Source: Mycolicibacterium neoaurum ATCC 25795
GTDB taxonomy: Bacteria; Actinomycetota; Actinomycetes; Mycobacteriales; Mycobacteriaceae
Reading direction: 5' to 3'
DNA: 64,000 nt
Assembly: GCF_000691525.1 (NCBI RefSeq)
Contig: NZ_JMDW01000010.1
Coordinates: 186,001-250,000 of the forward strand
Shown here: positions 47,703-57,771 of the stretch, piece by piece
Numbering within the stretch: the stretch's first letter is position 1
Layout of the letters: each line of letters starts with the position of its first letter
Position numbers and translations under genes: made by a program
The notes under the pieces: model-generated
Database searches by the model: none
Seen by the model: only the letters and a program-made list of their open reading frames with translations
Told to the model about the DNA's origin: nothing

Positions 47703-48941
47703 CTACAACCGCACACCCAGCAATGCATCGACCAGGTCCCTGACCAATCCCGGCGCCGTCGGGTCGCTGCCGCCGTAGGTCGACGCATCGGTACACCAAC
47801 CATCGACGGCGGCAAGGGCTTTCGGGGTATTCAGATCATCGGCGAGGTAACCGCGGACGCGGCCGAGCAGATCGGTGGCATCGGGACCTGCCGGCAGCGC
47901 GGTGGCTGCCCGCCACTGCTGCAGCCGTGTCTGAGCCTGGGACAGGACGTCATCGCTCCAGAACCGGTCCTGCCGGTAATGACCGGCGAACAGGCCCAGC
48001 CGCACCGCGGAGGGATCCACCCCTTCGGCCCGCAACCGCGAGACCAGCACCAGGTTGCCGCGGCTCTTGCTCATCTTGTGGCCGTCCCAGCCGATCATCC
48101 CGGAGTGCACATAATGCCGGGCGAAGCGCCGTTCGCCGCTCACGGATTCGGCGTGTGCGGCCGAGTACTCGTGGTGCGGGAAGATCAGGTCCGACCCACC
48201 GCCCTGGATGTCGAGGCCGGTACCGATGCGGGTCAGCGCGATCGCGGCGCACTCCACATGCCAACCGGGCCTGCCCGCGCCGAACGGTGACGGCCAGCTG
48301 GGCTCGTCGGGACGTTCGGCACGCCACAGCAGCGCGTCGAGCGGATCGACCTTGCCTGCGCGGTCCGGGTCACCACCGCGCTCGGCGAACAGCCGGGACA
48401 TGGTCTCGTGGTCATAGCCGGACTCGTAGCCGAACTGCCGGGTCGCATCGGCACGGAAGTACACATCGGGATACTGCGGATCGTCGACGACGTAGGCGGC
48501 CCCGGACGCCAGCATCTTCTCGACGAGTTCGACGACCTCGGCGATGGCATCGGTGGCCGCCACGTAATCGCGCGGCGGCAGCACCCGTAGGGCTGTCATG
48601 TCCTCGCGGAACAGCTGCGTCTCGCGATCACCGAGTTCGCGCCAGTCGATACCGTCGCGCTCGGCCCGCTCGAACAGCGGGTCGTCGACATCGGTGATGT
48701 TCTGGACGTAATGCACGTCGTGTCCGCCGTCCCGCCACACCCGGTTGACCAGGTCGAAGGTCAGATAGGTGGCGGCGTGCCCCAGGTGGGTGGCGTCATA
48801 GGGGGTGATCCCGCAGACGTACATCGTCGCCGTGGGACCGGGCGAAACCGGGCGCACCTGGCGGTCGGCGGTGTCGTAGAGCCGCAGCGCGACACCGGCG
48901 CCCGGCAACGTGGGAACGGTCGGCGCCGGCCAGGACTGCAT
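47703..48941 (-). CDS. mshC: L-cysteine:GlcN-Ins ligase
   Basis: MshC (412 aa) joins cysteine to glucosaminyl-inositol using ATP in mycothiol synthesis. It is a cysteinyl-tRNA synthetase-like enzyme: [21 protein letters not shown] carries a zinc Cys and the HIGH-like motif, [14 protein letters not shown] carries other zinc ligands, and KMSKSRGN is the KMSKS loop. It lacks the tRNA-binding C-terminal domain of CysS, having a shorter one. The start [10 protein letters not shown] matches Rv2130c. It is 102 bp downstream of cysQ. Confidence 0.95.
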   Translation of the reverse strand: MQSWPAPTVPTLPGAGVALRLYDTADRQVRPVSPGPTATMYVCGITPYDATHLGHAATYLTFDLVNRVWRDGGHDVHYVQNITDVDDPLFERAERDGIDWRELGDRETQLFREDMTALRVLPPRDYVAATDAIAEVVELVEKMLASGAAYVVDDPQYPDVYFRADATRQFGYESGYDHETMSRLFAERGGDPDRAGKVDPLDALLWRAERPDEPSWPSPFGAGRPGWHVECAAIALTRIGTGLDIQGGGSDLIFPHHEYSAAHAESVSGERRFARHYVHSGMIGWDGHKMSKSRGNLVLVSRLRAEGVDPSAVRLGLFAGHYRQDRFWSDDVLSQAQTRLQQWRAATALPAGPDATDLLGRVRGYLADDLNTPKALAAVDGWCTDASTYGGSDPTAPGLVRDLVDALLGVRL

Positions 48942-49043
48942 GACGTCGACTCTAGGTTGTTGGCTCACCGGTGCCCTCCGTTGGATCTGCCTTTCGCCAG
49001 GAACCGACAAGTAGTAAGGCCGGTTCATTCCCCGAACCCATCC

Positions 49044-49814
49044 TCAGAAGGCCGAGCGGATGGTGTCGAGCAGCGGGCCTGCCAGCTCGGGGCGGCACAT
49101 CAGCAGATCCGGCAGGTAGGGATCGCGCCGGTTGTAGACCAGCGGCGCCCCGCCCAACCGGGTGGCGTGCAGGCCGGCGGCCCAGAGAACCCCGGCAGGG
49201 GCGGCCGAATCCCACTCCCACTGGCCGCCGGCATGGATGTAGGCGTCGACATCGCCGCGCACCACGGCCATCGCCTTCGCGCCGGCCGAGCCGATCCGGA
49301 CGACCTCGATGTCCATCTGTTCGCGCAACCACCACAGCACGGCCGGTGGTCGGTAGGTGCTGGCGGTGATCCGGATGGGCCCGTCGCGTCGCGGTGGCGG
49401 CGGGGTGACGGTGTCGGTGCGGTACACCTGGCGCAACGCGGGCAGGGCGACGGCGGCGTCGGTGATGGCGCCCTCCGGACTGCCGTTGCGTTGCCACAGT
49501 GCGATGTGCACAGCCCAGTCGGCGTGCCCGGCCATCGAATACTCGCGGGTGCCGTCGACAGGGTCGACGATCCACACCCGGTCGGCATGCACCCGCGACA
49601 GGTCGTCGACGGCCTCCTCGGAAAGCACGGCGTCACCCGGGCGCAGCTCGGCCAGGCGCTTCAAGATGAAGGTGTTGGCCCGGCGATCGCCGGCGTCACC
49701 GAGTTCGTAGGAGTCGTAGAAACCGACCTCCTCGCGGACGGCCAGCAGCAGCTCCCCGGCTTCGGCGGCCACCATCGCGGCCACCTCGGCGTCGGTATGC
49801 GCGGCGAGAGTCAC
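49044..49814 (-). CDS. cysQ: 3'-phosphoadenosine 5'-phosphate phosphatase
   Basis: CysQ (256 aa), a lithium-sensitive inositol-monophosphatase-fold enzyme that removes the 3'-phosphate from PAP(S) in sulfate assimilation. Metal-site motifs are VLSEEAVDD (first Glu), [14 protein letters not shown] (Asp-Pro-x-Asp-Gly-Thr) and [20 protein letters not shown]. It matches Rv2131c. Its place next to mshC links sulfur recycling with mycothiol synthesis. Confidence 0.94.
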   Translation of the reverse strand: MTLAAHTDAEVAAMVAAEAGELLLAVREEVGFYDSYELGDAGDRRANTFILKRLAELRPGDAVLSEEAVDDLSRVHADRVWIVDPVDGTREYSMAGHADWAVHIALWQRNGSPEGAITDAAVALPALRQVYRTDTVTPPPPRRDGPIRITASTYRPPAVLWWLREQMDIEVVRIGSAGAKAMAVVRGDVDAYIHAGGQWEWDSAAPAGVLWAAGLHATRLGGAPLVYNRRDPYLPDLLMCRPELAGPLLDTIRSAF

Positions 49815-49865
49815 CGGACAAGTATCGCGGTGGGGCCGAGGCGACGGCGGGTCGGGTACCCGCGG

Positions 49866-50705
49866 TCAGAAGGCAGGCCATGGGATCGGGCGGTGCCGAT
49901 CCGGTGACGGCATCACCGGATCGTCAAGCAGTGCAGTGATTCTCGCATCGAGTGCGGCCACTTCGGCGGGGGTCAGGTATTCGCGCAGCTGTTCACCCAA
50001 CCCGTCGTGCAACCGGACTCGCAACTGGTCGATGGCGCGCAACGCGTCGTCCTCGACGGGTTTGCCCGCCCACCCCCACAGCACCGTGCGCAACTTGTCC
50101 TCGGTGTGCAGGGTCACACCGTGGTCGACACCGCGGACCCGGCCGTCCACACCGGCGAGGATGTGCCCGCCCTTGCGGTCGGCGTTGTTGATCAGGACAT
50201 CGAACACAGCCATCCGCCGCAGTCGGTCGTCGTCTGCGTGCACCAACAGGACGGCGTCACCGGACTGGTCATAGGCCTGCAGGATGGGCAGATAACCGGC
50301 GGGCACCTCGCCCGCAGGCACCAGATCGACCAGATCCAGACCATCGTCGCCGTCGCCCTCGGATGGGTCGTCGGTCAATCCGTCGCCGGGCTGGTCGACC
50401 CACACCTGCACCATGCCGATACCGGCAGGACCGCCACGAATGACGGTGTGCGGCACAATATCCCAACCGAGTGCCGCCGAGATCTGATAGGCCGCCCGCT
50501 CGCGGCCCGCCAGTGTGCCGTCCGGGAAGTCCCACAGCGGCGCCTCGCCGGCGACCGGCTTGTACACGCAATGCACGGTCCGCTCACCGAGGGTGGACTC
50601 GCACAGGAACGTCGCGTTGCTCGCCGAGCGGATACGCCCGAGAACGTTCAGTTCGCCGGTGCTCAGCAGTTCCGCGAGATCGGCATCAGAAGGGCGGTTC
50701 ATCAT
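49866..50705 (-). CDS. SCO1664-family protein (PI3/PI4-kinase-like)
   Basis: A 279-aa protein of the actinobacterial SCO1664 family (Rv2133c-like). Its layout recalls the phosphatidylinositol-kinase-like catalytic fold: NATFLCESTLGERTVHCVYKPVAGEAPLWDFP with a Lys in place for nucleotide binding, AVFDVLINNADRKGGHIL (the D-x(3)-NxD-like catalytic loop), and RGVDHGVTLHTEDK (DHG in the position of the activation-loop metal motif). The real activity and substrate are unknown. It overlaps the DUF3090 gene by 20 bp; ATGs at 50705 and 50702 are both possible. Confidence 0.85.
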   Translation of the reverse strand: MMNRPSDADLAELLSTGELNVLGRIRSASNATFLCESTLGERTVHCVYKPVAGEAPLWDFPDGTLAGRERAAYQISAALGWDIVPHTVIRGGPAGIGMVQVWVDQPGDGLTDDPSEGDGDDGLDLVDLVPAGEVPAGYLPILQAYDQSGDAVLLVHADDDRLRRMAVFDVLINNADRKGGHILAGVDGRVRGVDHGVTLHTEDKLRTVLWGWAGKPVEDDALRAIDQLRVRLHDGLGEQLREYLTPAEVAALDARITALLDDPVMPSPDRHRPIPWPAF

Positions 50706-51273
50706 CTGTCCCGCCGAAGGCACCGCGCCGATATCCGTTGGTGCGCACGCAGATGTGGCCTTCGGGATCGAGCGGTTCGTCACACAGCGGGCACGGTGGT
50801 CGACCGGCCGAGATGACCCGGTTGGACCGGGTCGCGAACTCCCGTGCCGATTCCGGGCTCAAGAAGACCCGGACCGCGTCGGGACCCTCCTCGGCATCGT
50901 CGAGCACCACCGAGGCGTCGAACTCGGTGTCGGAGACCGCGAGCAGTTCGACCACCACGGTCTGTGCCTCGGCATCCCAGCCCAGTCCCATCGTGCCCAC
51001 CCGGAACTCCGCGTCCACGGGCATCTCGAGGGGTTGCAGGTCGTCGATCTCGCCGGTATCGGGCGGGATCGGGGTGCCGAACCGGCGATTGATCTCCACC
51101 AACAGCGCGGTGATCCGCTCGGCGAGCACGGCCACCTGCTGTTTCTCCAGCATCACCGACACGATGCGCTTGTCGTGGACGGCCTGCAGGTAGAACGTGC
51201 GGTTCCCGGGCTGCCCGACGGTCCCGGCCACGAAACGGTCGGGTGAGCGGAAGACGTGAATTGCGCGGGCCAT
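50686..51273 (-). CDS. DUF3090-family protein
   Basis: A 195-aa protein of the DUF3090 (SCO1665/Rv2134c) family. IHVFRSPDRFVAGTVGQPGNRTFYLQAVH starts the domain, and the C-terminus has a zinc-ribbon-like CPLCDEPLDPEGHIC followed by VRTNGYRRG. It is always found beside the SCO1664-type gene and a histidine phosphatase in actinobacteria, as here, so the three are likely parts of one pathway. The ATG at 51273 has an AGGTG just upstream. Function unknown. Confidence 0.88.
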   Translation of the reverse strand: MARAIHVFRSPDRFVAGTVGQPGNRTFYLQAVHDKRIVSVMLEKQQVAVLAERITALLVEINRRFGTPIPPDTGEIDDLQPLEMPVDAEFRVGTMGLGWDAEAQTVVVELLAVSDTEFDASVVLDDAEEGPDAVRVFLSPESAREFATRSNRVISAGRPPCPLCDEPLDPEGHICVRTNGYRRGAFGGTDDEPPF

Positions 51274-51306
51274 GGCACCTTTCAAAATAGCCGGTAGCGG
51301 CCGGAC

Positions 51307-51990
51307 TCAATCGGTGGAGCCACCGACGACCGCGTCACCGGCGGGGGCGGCGGCCGGCTTGGTGCTCAGCGCGGCGGTCAATCCGTCGCCCGTGTGGTTG
51401 ACATGCAGCACGAAAGGCCGCATCTCGGTATAGCGGATGACGCTCATCGACGCGGGGTCGGCCGTGATGCGCTGGAAGCTGTCCAAGTGGGTGCCGAGCG
51501 CATCGGCGAGCACCGATTTGATGACATCGCCATGAGTGCAGGCGATCCACAACACATCGCCGCCATGCGTTTCCGACAGCTGCTGGTCGTGTTCGCGGAT
51601 CGCCGCGACGGCGCGGGCCTGCACCTGCGCCAGACCTTCACCGTCGGGGAAGACGGCCGCGCTCGGTTGCGCCTGCACCACCTTCCACAGCGGCTCTTTG
51701 AACAGTTCGGCGATCTTGCGCCCGGTCCAGGCGCCGTAGTCCACCTCGGTGATCCGGTCCTCGACCACCGGCTCGATACCCAGAGCGGCGGCCAGCGGTG
51801 CCACGGTGTTCGCACACCGCAGCAGCGGTGAGCGCACGATCGCCTTGACCGGTAGTGATCCGATCCGGGCGACCACCGCCTCGGCCTGCTCGCGCCCGGT
51901 GTCGTCGAGGTCGACGCCCGCGGAACGGCCGGCCAGGGTATGCGCGGTGTTCGAGGTGGAGCGGCCGTGCCGCAGCAGGATGACGGTCAC
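51307..51990 (-). CDS. histidine phosphatase-family protein (Rv2135c-like)
   Basis: A 227-aa phosphatase of the phosphoglycerate-mutase superfamily. TVILLRHGRSTSNTAHTLAGR has the catalytic His in the RHG motif, ITEVDYGAWTGRKI holds the second conserved block with Glu, and VLWIACTHGDVIKS has the second His. It is first in the trio with DUF3090 and the SCO1664-type gene (33 bp gap). The family is annotated as a putative phosphomutase; the substrate is unknown. Confidence 0.88.
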   Translation of the reverse strand: MTVILLRHGRSTSNTAHTLAGRSAGVDLDDTGREQAEAVVARIGSLPVKAIVRSPLLRCANTVAPLAAALGIEPVVEDRITEVDYGAWTGRKIAELFKEPLWKVVQAQPSAAVFPDGEGLAQVQARAVAAIREHDQQLSETHGGDVLWIACTHGDVIKSVLADALGTHLDSFQRITADPASMSVIRYTEMRPFVLHVNHTGDGLTAALSTKPAAAPAGDAVVGGSTD

Positions 51991-52015
51991 GGATGGGCCC
52001 TTCTGGTCGGCGGGG

Positions 52016-52846
52016 TCATTTCGCGGCGAGGACCCCGGTGCCCAGCAGGATCATCACCACGACGCCGAGGGTGATCCGGTACCCGACGAACCAGTACATA
52101 CTGTGGTTGACCAGGAACTTCAGGAACCACGCGACGGCGGCATACCCGACAACGAAGGCGATGACGGTGCCGACCACGATCTGCGCGACGGTGGCGCTCA
52201 TACCGGTATCCCCCGGCTCGAACACATGGCTCAGTTCGTAGAGCCCGGAGCCGAGTACCGCCGGGATGGCCAGCAGGAAACCGAAGCGCGCCGCGGCCTC
52301 GCGTTTCTGGCCCAGGAAGAGTCCCGTGCTGATCGTCACGCCCGAACGAGAGACGCCCGGGATCAACGCGAGCGCCTGAGCCGAACCGATGAGCAGACTG
52401 TCGCGCAGCGTGAACTGTTCGATGGGACGGGTCTGTTTCCCGAAATACTCCGCCGCGGCGATGACGAAGGAGAACACGATCAGCGCGGTGGCGATGACCC
52501 ACAGATTGCGGACGTCATCGCGGATGAAATGTTGCAACGTGAAACCGAAGATCCCGATGGGGATGGTGCCGATGATCACCCACCAGCCCAGCCAGTAATC
52601 CGGCGTGCGCCGGTCGGGGTGCCGCAATCCGCCGAACCAGGCCGTCACGATGCGCCCGATATCGCGGGCGAAATAGAGCAGGACGGCCACCTCGGTACCG
52701 ATCTGCACCACGGCGGTGAACGACGCGCCGGCGTCGGCGCCGAAGAACGCCTCGGACACGATCGCGAGGTGACCGGACGAGGACACCGGAAGGAACTCGG
52801 TCAGCCCCTGGACGACCGCAAGCACGACGACCTGCAACCAGGACAT
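52016..52846 (-). CDS. uppP: undecaprenyl-diphosphatase
   Basis: UppP/BacA (276 aa), the membrane enzyme that recycles the lipid carrier for peptidoglycan and arabinogalactan. Conserved are [22 protein letters not shown] (with the catalytic Glu) and [20 protein letters not shown] (with the catalytic Arg and Ser). Eight helices are expected. The ATG at 52846 ([11 protein letters not shown]) matches Rv2136c; two further ATGs lie upstream in frame. It is 25 bp upstream of the histidine-phosphatase gene. Confidence 0.95.
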   Translation of the reverse strand: MSWLQVVVLAVVQGLTEFLPVSSSGHLAIVSEAFFGADAGASFTAVVQIGTEVAVLLYFARDIGRIVTAWFGGLRHPDRRTPDYWLGWWVIIGTIPIGIFGFTLQHFIRDDVRNLWVIATALIVFSFVIAAAEYFGKQTRPIEQFTLRDSLLIGSAQALALIPGVSRSGVTISTGLFLGQKREAAARFGFLLAIPAVLGSGLYELSHVFEPGDTGMSATVAQIVVGTVIAFVVGYAAVAWFLKFLVNHSMYWFVGYRITLGVVVMILLGTGVLAAK

Positions 52847-52898
52847 CTCAGGCATGGGCATCTCTCATCACGCGGACGACCGTACCGTGGGGATCGGG

Positions 52899-53210
52899 TC
52901 AACGCGTCGCGCGCACCGGCTCCGCTCCGGCGACGGCATCGCGCACGGTGGCCGCTACGCTGCGCTCATCGGCGAGATCGATATCTTTCAGACTGCGGGA
53001 CGTGCGGGCGATGATGTCCTCGCTCTGCGGGACGGGCCCGCTCAGCCGGGGCCGGTACACCTCGACGACCAGGTTCTGCCGGTCCTCGACGTGAAAGGAG
53101 AAGCTGCGGCCATCACCGAGGGTCCCGAACCCGCTGGCGTGCACGCCGGTCGAGACGTGCTCGATGGCGAACTCGCCTGCCGACAGTTCGGTCTCCGGAG
53201 CCAGTGCCAT
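52899..53210 (-). CDS. Rv2137c-like conserved protein
   Basis: A 103-aa soluble protein: GEFAIEHVSTGVHASGFGTLGDGRSFSFHVEDRQNLVVEVYRPRL, then PQSEDIIARTSRSLKDIDLADERSVAATVRDAV. The family is conserved in mycobacteria between uppP and lppL and has no known function. ATG at 53210 is chosen; 53222 adds MVRA. Longer readings of the same frame upstream run across the lppL gene and are not real. Confidence 0.8.
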   Translation of the reverse strand: MALAPETELSAGEFAIEHVSTGVHASGFGTLGDGRSFSFHVEDRQNLVVEVYRPRLSGPVPQSEDIIARTSRSLKDIDLADERSVAATVRDAVAGAEPVRATR

Positions 53211-53318
53211 AGCTCGCACCATACCCACAAATTGACGGTTACGTCCCCATTGGCAAACTTTGCGCAAACTGCGAACACGGACGCAGGCCGAATGCGGAAT
53301 CAGGAGTTCAGAAAGCCC

Positions 53319-54332
53319 ATGACCACGAAAACCGCATTCCGGCTGCGCGTCCTGTCGGTATTGACGCTGGCGGTCGGAGTCGCCTCCGCGTGCTCGTCGA
53401 CACCTGCCGATTCGCCACCACCGACCATCCCGGTCGCAACACCGGCCGTGTCGCCACAGGTCAGTGGTGACGTCGACGGCGTCGTGACGCCACTTCCCGC
53501 GCCGGGAATCGCCGCCGTCTTCGATATCCGCACCTCCTCGGTGGTCGTGTTGGGCCCCGCCGATCGCCTGACGGTGGTGCCCGCCGAGGGGCCCGCGCGG
53601 ACCATCGCACTGCCCGCGGCGGCCACGGCGATCACCGGCGACGGTTCTGGGGAGGTCTGGTTGTCCATCCGCGGTGGCTATGTGCGAGCGAACGTCGCCG
53701 CCGGCGCCGCCACGCCGGTGGAGGTCAAGGACCATGCGGACACCGACTTCACCGCTATCGGCCGCAACTCCGAGGGGGCGCTGGTGCTCGGCAGTGCCGA
53801 CGGCACGGTGTTCACGCTGCGCTCCGATACCGAGGTCGGCGCGAGTCTGAAGAACTTCGCACGAGTCGATGCCCTTGTCACCCATGATGATTCGCTGATC
53901 GTGCTGGACCGCGGCCAGACCTCGGTCACCGAGATCGACGAGGGCGGGACCAAGCCCGAGCAGGCGTTGCGTGCCGGCGAGGGGGCGACCTCGATGACCG
54001 TCGACCCCGCCGGACGGGTGCTCGTCACCGATACCCGCGGCGGCGCGCTGCTGGTCTTCGGCACCGACCCGCTGATCCTGCGGCAGCGCTACCCGGTTGG
54101 CGAGGCGCCCTATGGCGTGACCGGGTCGGCCAAGATGACCTGGGTGTCACAGACGGCGACCAACACCGTCATTGGCTACGATCTGGCTACCGGAATACCC
54201 GTTGAAAAGGTGCGTTATAGGACTGTGCAGCAACCCAATACCCTGGCCTTCGACGATGCCGGCGACACCCTGTACGTGGTCTCCGGTTCCGGCGCCGGGG
54301 TGCAGGTGATCGAGGGGGCGAGTAGGTCATGA
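53319..54332 (+). CDS. lppL: lipoprotein LppL
   Basis: A 337-aa lipoprotein. The signal peptide LRVLSVLTLAVGVASAC ends at a lipobox-like VASAC (Cys about residue 24). After a Ser/Thr/Pro-rich stretch comes a repeat-rich beta domain (about 40-residue units such as GDGSGEVWLSIRGGYVRAN and PAGRVLVTDTRGGALLVFG) that looks like a beta-propeller. It matches Rv2138. ATG 53319 is preferred; 53292 is also in frame. It starts an operon with the DUF5703 gene and pyrD through ATGA and GTGA overlaps. Confidence 0.9.
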   Translation: MTTKTAFRLRVLSVLTLAVGVASACSSTPADSPPPTIPVATPAVSPQVSGDVDGVVTPLPAPGIAAVFDIRTSSVVVLGPADRLTVVPAEGPARTIALPAAATAITGDGSGEVWLSIRGGYVRANVAAGAATPVEVKDHADTDFTAIGRNSEGALVLGSADGTVFTLRSDTEVGASLKNFARVDALVTHDDSLIVLDRGQTSVTEIDEGGTKPEQALRAGEGATSMTVDPAGRVLVTDTRGGALLVFGTDPLILRQRYPVGEAPYGVTGSAKMTWVSQTATNTVIGYDLATGIPVEKVRYRTVQQPNTLAFDDAGDTLYVVSGSGAGVQVIEGASRS

Positions 54333-54571
54333 CGACGGTGGCACGCAGCCGGATGCCCGCGGGCTGGGCCGGTGACCTTTCCGAGGACTACGAATGGGTG
54401 CCGCTGCGCCTGCCCCCCGATGTCACGCGTCTGTCGGCGTCGGTGCGTTTGTCCATCGAGGCGCAGTATCGCGGCTGGGAGTTGACCAAGGTGCGGCTCT
54501 ATACCGACGGGAGCAGGCGCGTGTTGTTGCGCCGCAAGAAGACCGCACTCGGAGAGCAGCCGGCCCTGTGA
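54329..54571 (+). CDS. DUF5703-family small protein
   Basis: An 80-aa basic protein: [56 protein letters not shown]. It corresponds to a family conserved in actinobacteria just before pyrD. It overlaps lppL by ATGA and pyrD by GTGA, so all three are translated together. Function unknown. Confidence 0.87.
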   Translation: MTTVARSRMPAGWAGDLSEDYEWVPLRLPPDVTRLSASVRLSIEAQYRGWELTKVRLYTDGSRRVLLRRKKTALGEQPAL

Positions 54572-55635
54572 TCTACCGCTTGATGCGGCGCGCGTTCTTC
54601 CTCGTCGCGCCCGAACGCATTCATGCCGTCGTGTTCGCGATATTGCGGCTGGCGACCTCGACCGGGTGGAGCCGTCGCGTCCTGTCGGCCAAGTTGGGTG
54701 CGGCGGACCCGATCCTGGCCAGCACGGTCGCCGGCGTGCGCTTTCCGGCGCCGCTCGGGCTGGCCGCGGGTTTCGACAAGGACGGTCACGGATTACCGAT
54801 CTGGGGCGCGCTGGGCTTCGGGTATGCCGAGATCGGCACGGTCACGGCGCAGGGGCAACCGGGGAATCCGGCACCACGGATGTTCCGGCTGCCCGCCGAC
54901 CGCGGTCTGCTGAACAGGATGGGCTTCAACAACCGCGGGGCGGCGGCGCTGGCACGGCAGCTCGGCACGCACCAATCCGATGTCCCGATCGGGGTGAACA
55001 TCGGCAAGACCAAGACCACGCCCGCCGAGCAGGCGGTCGACGATTACGTCACCAGCGCGCGACTGGTCGGCCCGCTGGCCTCCTATCTGGTGGTCAACGT
55101 CAGCTCACCGAACACCCCTGGGCTGCGCGATCTGCAGGCGGTGGAGTCGCTGCGGCCAATTCTGACCGCCGTTCGCGAGGTCGTCACGGTGCCGGTGCTG
55201 GTCAAGATCGCGCCCGATCTGTCGGACTCCGATATCGACGATATCGCCGATCTGGCCGTCGAATTGGGCCTGGCCGGCATCGTCGCGACCAACACCACGA
55301 TCTCCCGGGACGGCTTACAGACCCCAGGTGTGGACGAGCTCGGCGCCGGCGGGGTGTCCGGTCCGCCGGTCGCCCGGCGTGCTCTCGAGGTGTTGCGCCG
55401 GCTCTATGCGCGCGTGGGTGATCAACTGGTGCTGATCAGCGTCGGCGGTATCGAGACCGCCGAGGACGCCTGGGAGCGCATCCTGGCCGGCGCCTCGCTG
55501 TTGCAGGGCTATACCGGGTTCGTCTACGGCGGTGGGCTGTACGCCAAGCAGATCCACGACGGTCTGGCGCGCCGACTGCACGAGGGCGGATTCGCCTCGC
55601 TGTCGGAGGCAGTCGGCGCGGAGACCCGCTTCTAG
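54568..55635 (+). CDS. pyrD: dihydroorotate dehydrogenase (quinone), class 2
   Basis: PyrD (355 aa) oxidises dihydroorotate to orotate and passes electrons to menaquinone. [19 protein letters not shown] is the membrane-associating helix of class 2 enzymes. [26 protein letters not shown], the catalytic Ser in [11 protein letters not shown], and the FMN-binding [28 protein letters not shown] complete the match. The GTG at 54568 overlaps the previous stop. It is Rv2139. Its stop overlaps that of the convergent PEBP gene. Confidence 0.95.
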   Translation: MIYRLMRRAFFLVAPERIHAVVFAILRLATSTGWSRRVLSAKLGAADPILASTVAGVRFPAPLGLAAGFDKDGHGLPIWGALGFGYAEIGTVTAQGQPGNPAPRMFRLPADRGLLNRMGFNNRGAAALARQLGTHQSDVPIGVNIGKTKTTPAEQAVDDYVTSARLVGPLASYLVVNVSSPNTPGLRDLQAVESLRPILTAVREVVTVPVLVKIAPDLSDSDIDDIADLAVELGLAGIVATNTTISRDGLQTPGVDELGAGGVSGPPVARRALEVLRRLYARVGDQLVLISVGGIETAEDAWERILAGASLLQGYTGFVYGGGLYAKQIHDGLARRLHEGGFASLSEAVGAETRF

Positions 55636-56165
55636 TTCTGTTCGTAGGTGAAATGCAGCACGGCCCGAGCGATGGCCTGGCCGAAGAGGTTGAACCCGAG
55701 GAAGGCCGGCGTGGCGCCCTCGGGTAGCTCCAGTGACTCCACCGGCAGCGCGTGTACGGCGACGTAGTAGCGATGCGGGCCGTGTCCGGCGGGCGGGGCG
55801 GCACCGAGGAAGCGCTTGAGTCCCGCATCGTTGGTCAGCGTCACCGCGTTGCCGGGCAACGGATCGCCGTTACCGGCGTCGGCGGGCAAGGAGGTGACCG
55901 TGGCGGGCAGATCGGCGACGGCCCAGTGCCAGAACCCAGACAGTGTCGGGGCGTCCGGGTCGTACACGGTGACCGCGAAGCTTCGGGTCTCCTCGGGGAA
56001 GCCCGACCAGCTCAGCTGGGGTGAAACATCCTTGCCGCCCGCACCCATGATGCCGCTGACCTGATCGTTGCCTGCGGGCTGGCCGTCGGTGAAGGTCTCC
56101 GAGGTCAGCTCGAAGGTCGGCAGCTTCGGCAGGTTGGCGTAGGGATCTGCGGGTGTTGCGGTCAT
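55632..56165 (-). CDS. PEBP (YbhB/YbcL) family protein
   Basis: A 177-aa phosphatidylethanolamine-binding-protein-like protein matching Rv2140c (TB18.6). Typical motifs are [37 protein letters not shown] with the ligand-site DPDAP, and [15 protein letters not shown]. It has no signal peptide. Its role is unsure; family members bind phospholipids or small anions. It is downstream of the M20 peptidase by 16 bp. Confidence 0.92.
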   Translation of the reverse strand: MTATPADPYANLPKLPTFELTSETFTDGQPAGNDQVSGIMGAGGKDVSPQLSWSGFPEETRSFAVTVYDPDAPTLSGFWHWAVADLPATVTSLPADAGNGDPLPGNAVTLTNDAGLKRFLGAAPPAGHGPHRYYVAVHALPVESLELPEGATPAFLGFNLFGQAIARAVLHFTYEQN

Positions 56166-56181
56166 ATCGCCCCTCTTCTGG

Positions 56182-57513
56182 TCAGCAGTTGGTGAGGAAA
56201 TGCTCGAGCACCTCGGTGCCGAACTGTAGTGCGTCAACGGGTACCCGTTCATCGACGCCGTGGAACAACGCGGCGAAGTCCAGATCCGGCGGCAACCGCA
56301 GCGGGGCAAAGCCGAAGCAGCGAATCCCCAACCGTGAGAATGCTTTTGCATCGGTGCCACCGGAGAGCATGTACGGCACGATCCGCGCCTCGGGATCGAC
56401 GGCCAGCAGCGCGGCGTTCATCGCGTCGACGAGATCACCGTCGAAGGTGGTCTCCACCGACGGCAGATCGCGTTCCCAGGTGCGCACCACGTCGGGGCCG
56501 ATGAGCGCGTCGACCTCGCGTTCGAAGGCCTCCCGGCGCCCCGGGAGCACCCGGCAGTCGATGACGGCCTCGGCGTTCGCCGGGATCACGTTGGCCTTGT
56601 AACCGGCCTTGAGCATCGTCGGGTTGGCGGTATCGCGCAGCGTGGCCCCGACGATGCGGGCGATATCACCGAGTTTGGCGATGGTGCCGTCAAGGTCGGG
56701 TGAGTCGATGTCGAATTCGTAGCCGGTCTCCTCGGCGACCGCCGCCAGGAACTGCGCCACCGGCTCGGTGAGCACCAGCGGGAATTGATGTCTGCCGAGC
56801 TTGGCGACGGCTTCGGCCACCGCGGTGACCGCGTTGTCCTGGTGCACCATCGAGCCGTGCCCGGCGCGGCCGCGCGCCGACAACCGCATCCAGGCGATGC
56901 CCTTCTCGGCGGTCTCCACCAGATAGAGCCTGCGCTCACCGCCGTGCCGCGAGGGCACGGTCAGCGAGAAACCGCCGACCTCACCGATCGCCTCGGTGAC
57001 GCCGTCGAAGAGATCGGGCCGGTTGTCGACGAGCCACTGTGCACCGTAGGTGCCGCCGTGCTCCTCATCGGAGACGAAGGCGAAGATCAGATCACGCGGG
57101 GGCACGATGCCCGCACGTTTGAAGTGGCGGGCGACGGCGATCATCATGCCGACCATGTCTTTCATGTCGACCGCGCCGCGACCCCAGACATAGCCGTCCT
57201 TCACCGCTCCCGAGAAGGGGTGCACGCTCCAGTCGGCGGGCTCGGCGGGCACGACGTCCAGATGGCCGTGGATCAGCAGGGCGCCGCGTGACCGGTCCGC
57301 ACCCGGCAACCTGGCGAACAGGTTGCCGCGGCCGGGGGCGGCTTCGACGTACTCGGTGCTGTAGCCGACTTCACGGAGGCGGTCGCCCACCCACTGCGCG
57401 CAGTCCGCCTCGCCCCGCGTGGTCGCCGGATCTCCGGTGTTGGAGGTGTCGAAACGGATGAGGGTGCTGACGAGGTCGACCACCTCGTCGGCGGCGCTGG
57501 GCTGGACGGTCAC
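56182..57513 (-). CDS. M20-family metallopeptidase (DapE2-like)
   Basis: A 443-aa zinc peptidase/deacylase of the M20 family matching Rv2141c (DapE2). Metal ligands are His in [12 protein letters not shown], Asp in [10 protein letters not shown], Glu-Glu in [11 protein letters not shown], and His in [10 protein letters not shown]. It is annotated as succinyl-diaminopimelate desuccinylase-like, but mycobacteria have another DapE, so the substrate may differ. The GTG at 57513 gives [18 protein letters not shown] near the conserved start; ATG 57537 would add eight residues. Confidence 0.88.
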   Translation of the reverse strand: MTVQPSAADEVVDLVSTLIRFDTSNTGDPATTRGEADCAQWVGDRLREVGYSTEYVEAAPGRGNLFARLPGADRSRGALLIHGHLDVVPAEPADWSVHPFSGAVKDGYVWGRGAVDMKDMVGMMIAVARHFKRAGIVPPRDLIFAFVSDEEHGGTYGAQWLVDNRPDLFDGVTEAIGEVGGFSLTVPSRHGGERRLYLVETAEKGIAWMRLSARGRAGHGSMVHQDNAVTAVAEAVAKLGRHQFPLVLTEPVAQFLAAVAEETGYEFDIDSPDLDGTIAKLGDIARIVGATLRDTANPTMLKAGYKANVIPANAEAVIDCRVLPGRREAFEREVDALIGPDVVRTWERDLPSVETTFDGDLVDAMNAALLAVDPEARIVPYMLSGGTDAKAFSRLGIRCFGFAPLRLPPDLDFAALFHGVDERVPVDALQFGTEVLEHFLTNC

Positions 57514-57579
57514 AACCCCATTCGTACCATCGCCCATGCCCGCCCGGACAGGGTGGCGCACCGGCGCCGACGGGCTGGT

Positions 57580-57609
57580 TTGGGTCCGACCGCCCCCATC
57601 CGTTAGCCT
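57580..57609 (+). promoter_or_regulatory. probable sigma-A promoter of tRNA-Leu
   Basis: TTGGGT at 57580-57585, an 18-bp spacer, then TAGCCT at 57604-57609, ahead of the tRNA at 57640. The expected start of transcription near 57616 gives a leader of about 24 nt. Confidence 0.45.
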
Positions 57610-57639
57610 TAGTCGCTCCTCGCCGACGGCGCGGAGAAT

Positions 57640-57725
57640 GTCCGAGTGGCGGAATGGCAGACGCGCTAGCTTGAGGTGCTAGTGCCCTATTAACGGGCGT
57701 GGGGGTTCAAGTCCCCCCTCGGACA
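57640..57725 (+). tRNA. tRNA-Leu (anticodon GAG)
   Basis: Class II tRNA of 86 nt including the discriminator. The acceptor stem is GTCCGAG with CTCGGAC, and the anticodon stem CTAGC/GCTAG holds the loop TTGAGGT with anticodon GAG (leucine CTC/CTT codons). The long variable arm is GCCC-TATTAAC-GGGC, and the T arm is GGGGG-TTCAAGT-CCCCC. The gene ends with A and then CA; the third base is not C, so the CCA tail is added after transcription. Confidence 0.95.
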
Positions 57726-57733
57726 CAGTTTCT

Positions 57734-57769
57734 CGATACGACCCCGGTTGCTCGACCGGGGTCGTATCG
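57734..57769. terminator. 15-bp perfect hairpin after tRNA-Leu
   Basis: CGATACGACCCCGGT, loop TGCTCG, then ACCGGGGTCGTATCG form a perfect 15-bp stem right after the tRNA and right before the stop of the convergent XRE gene (57772). It can end transcription in both directions. No U-run follows, which is common for actinobacterial terminators. Confidence 0.8.
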
Positions 57770-57771
57770 GT

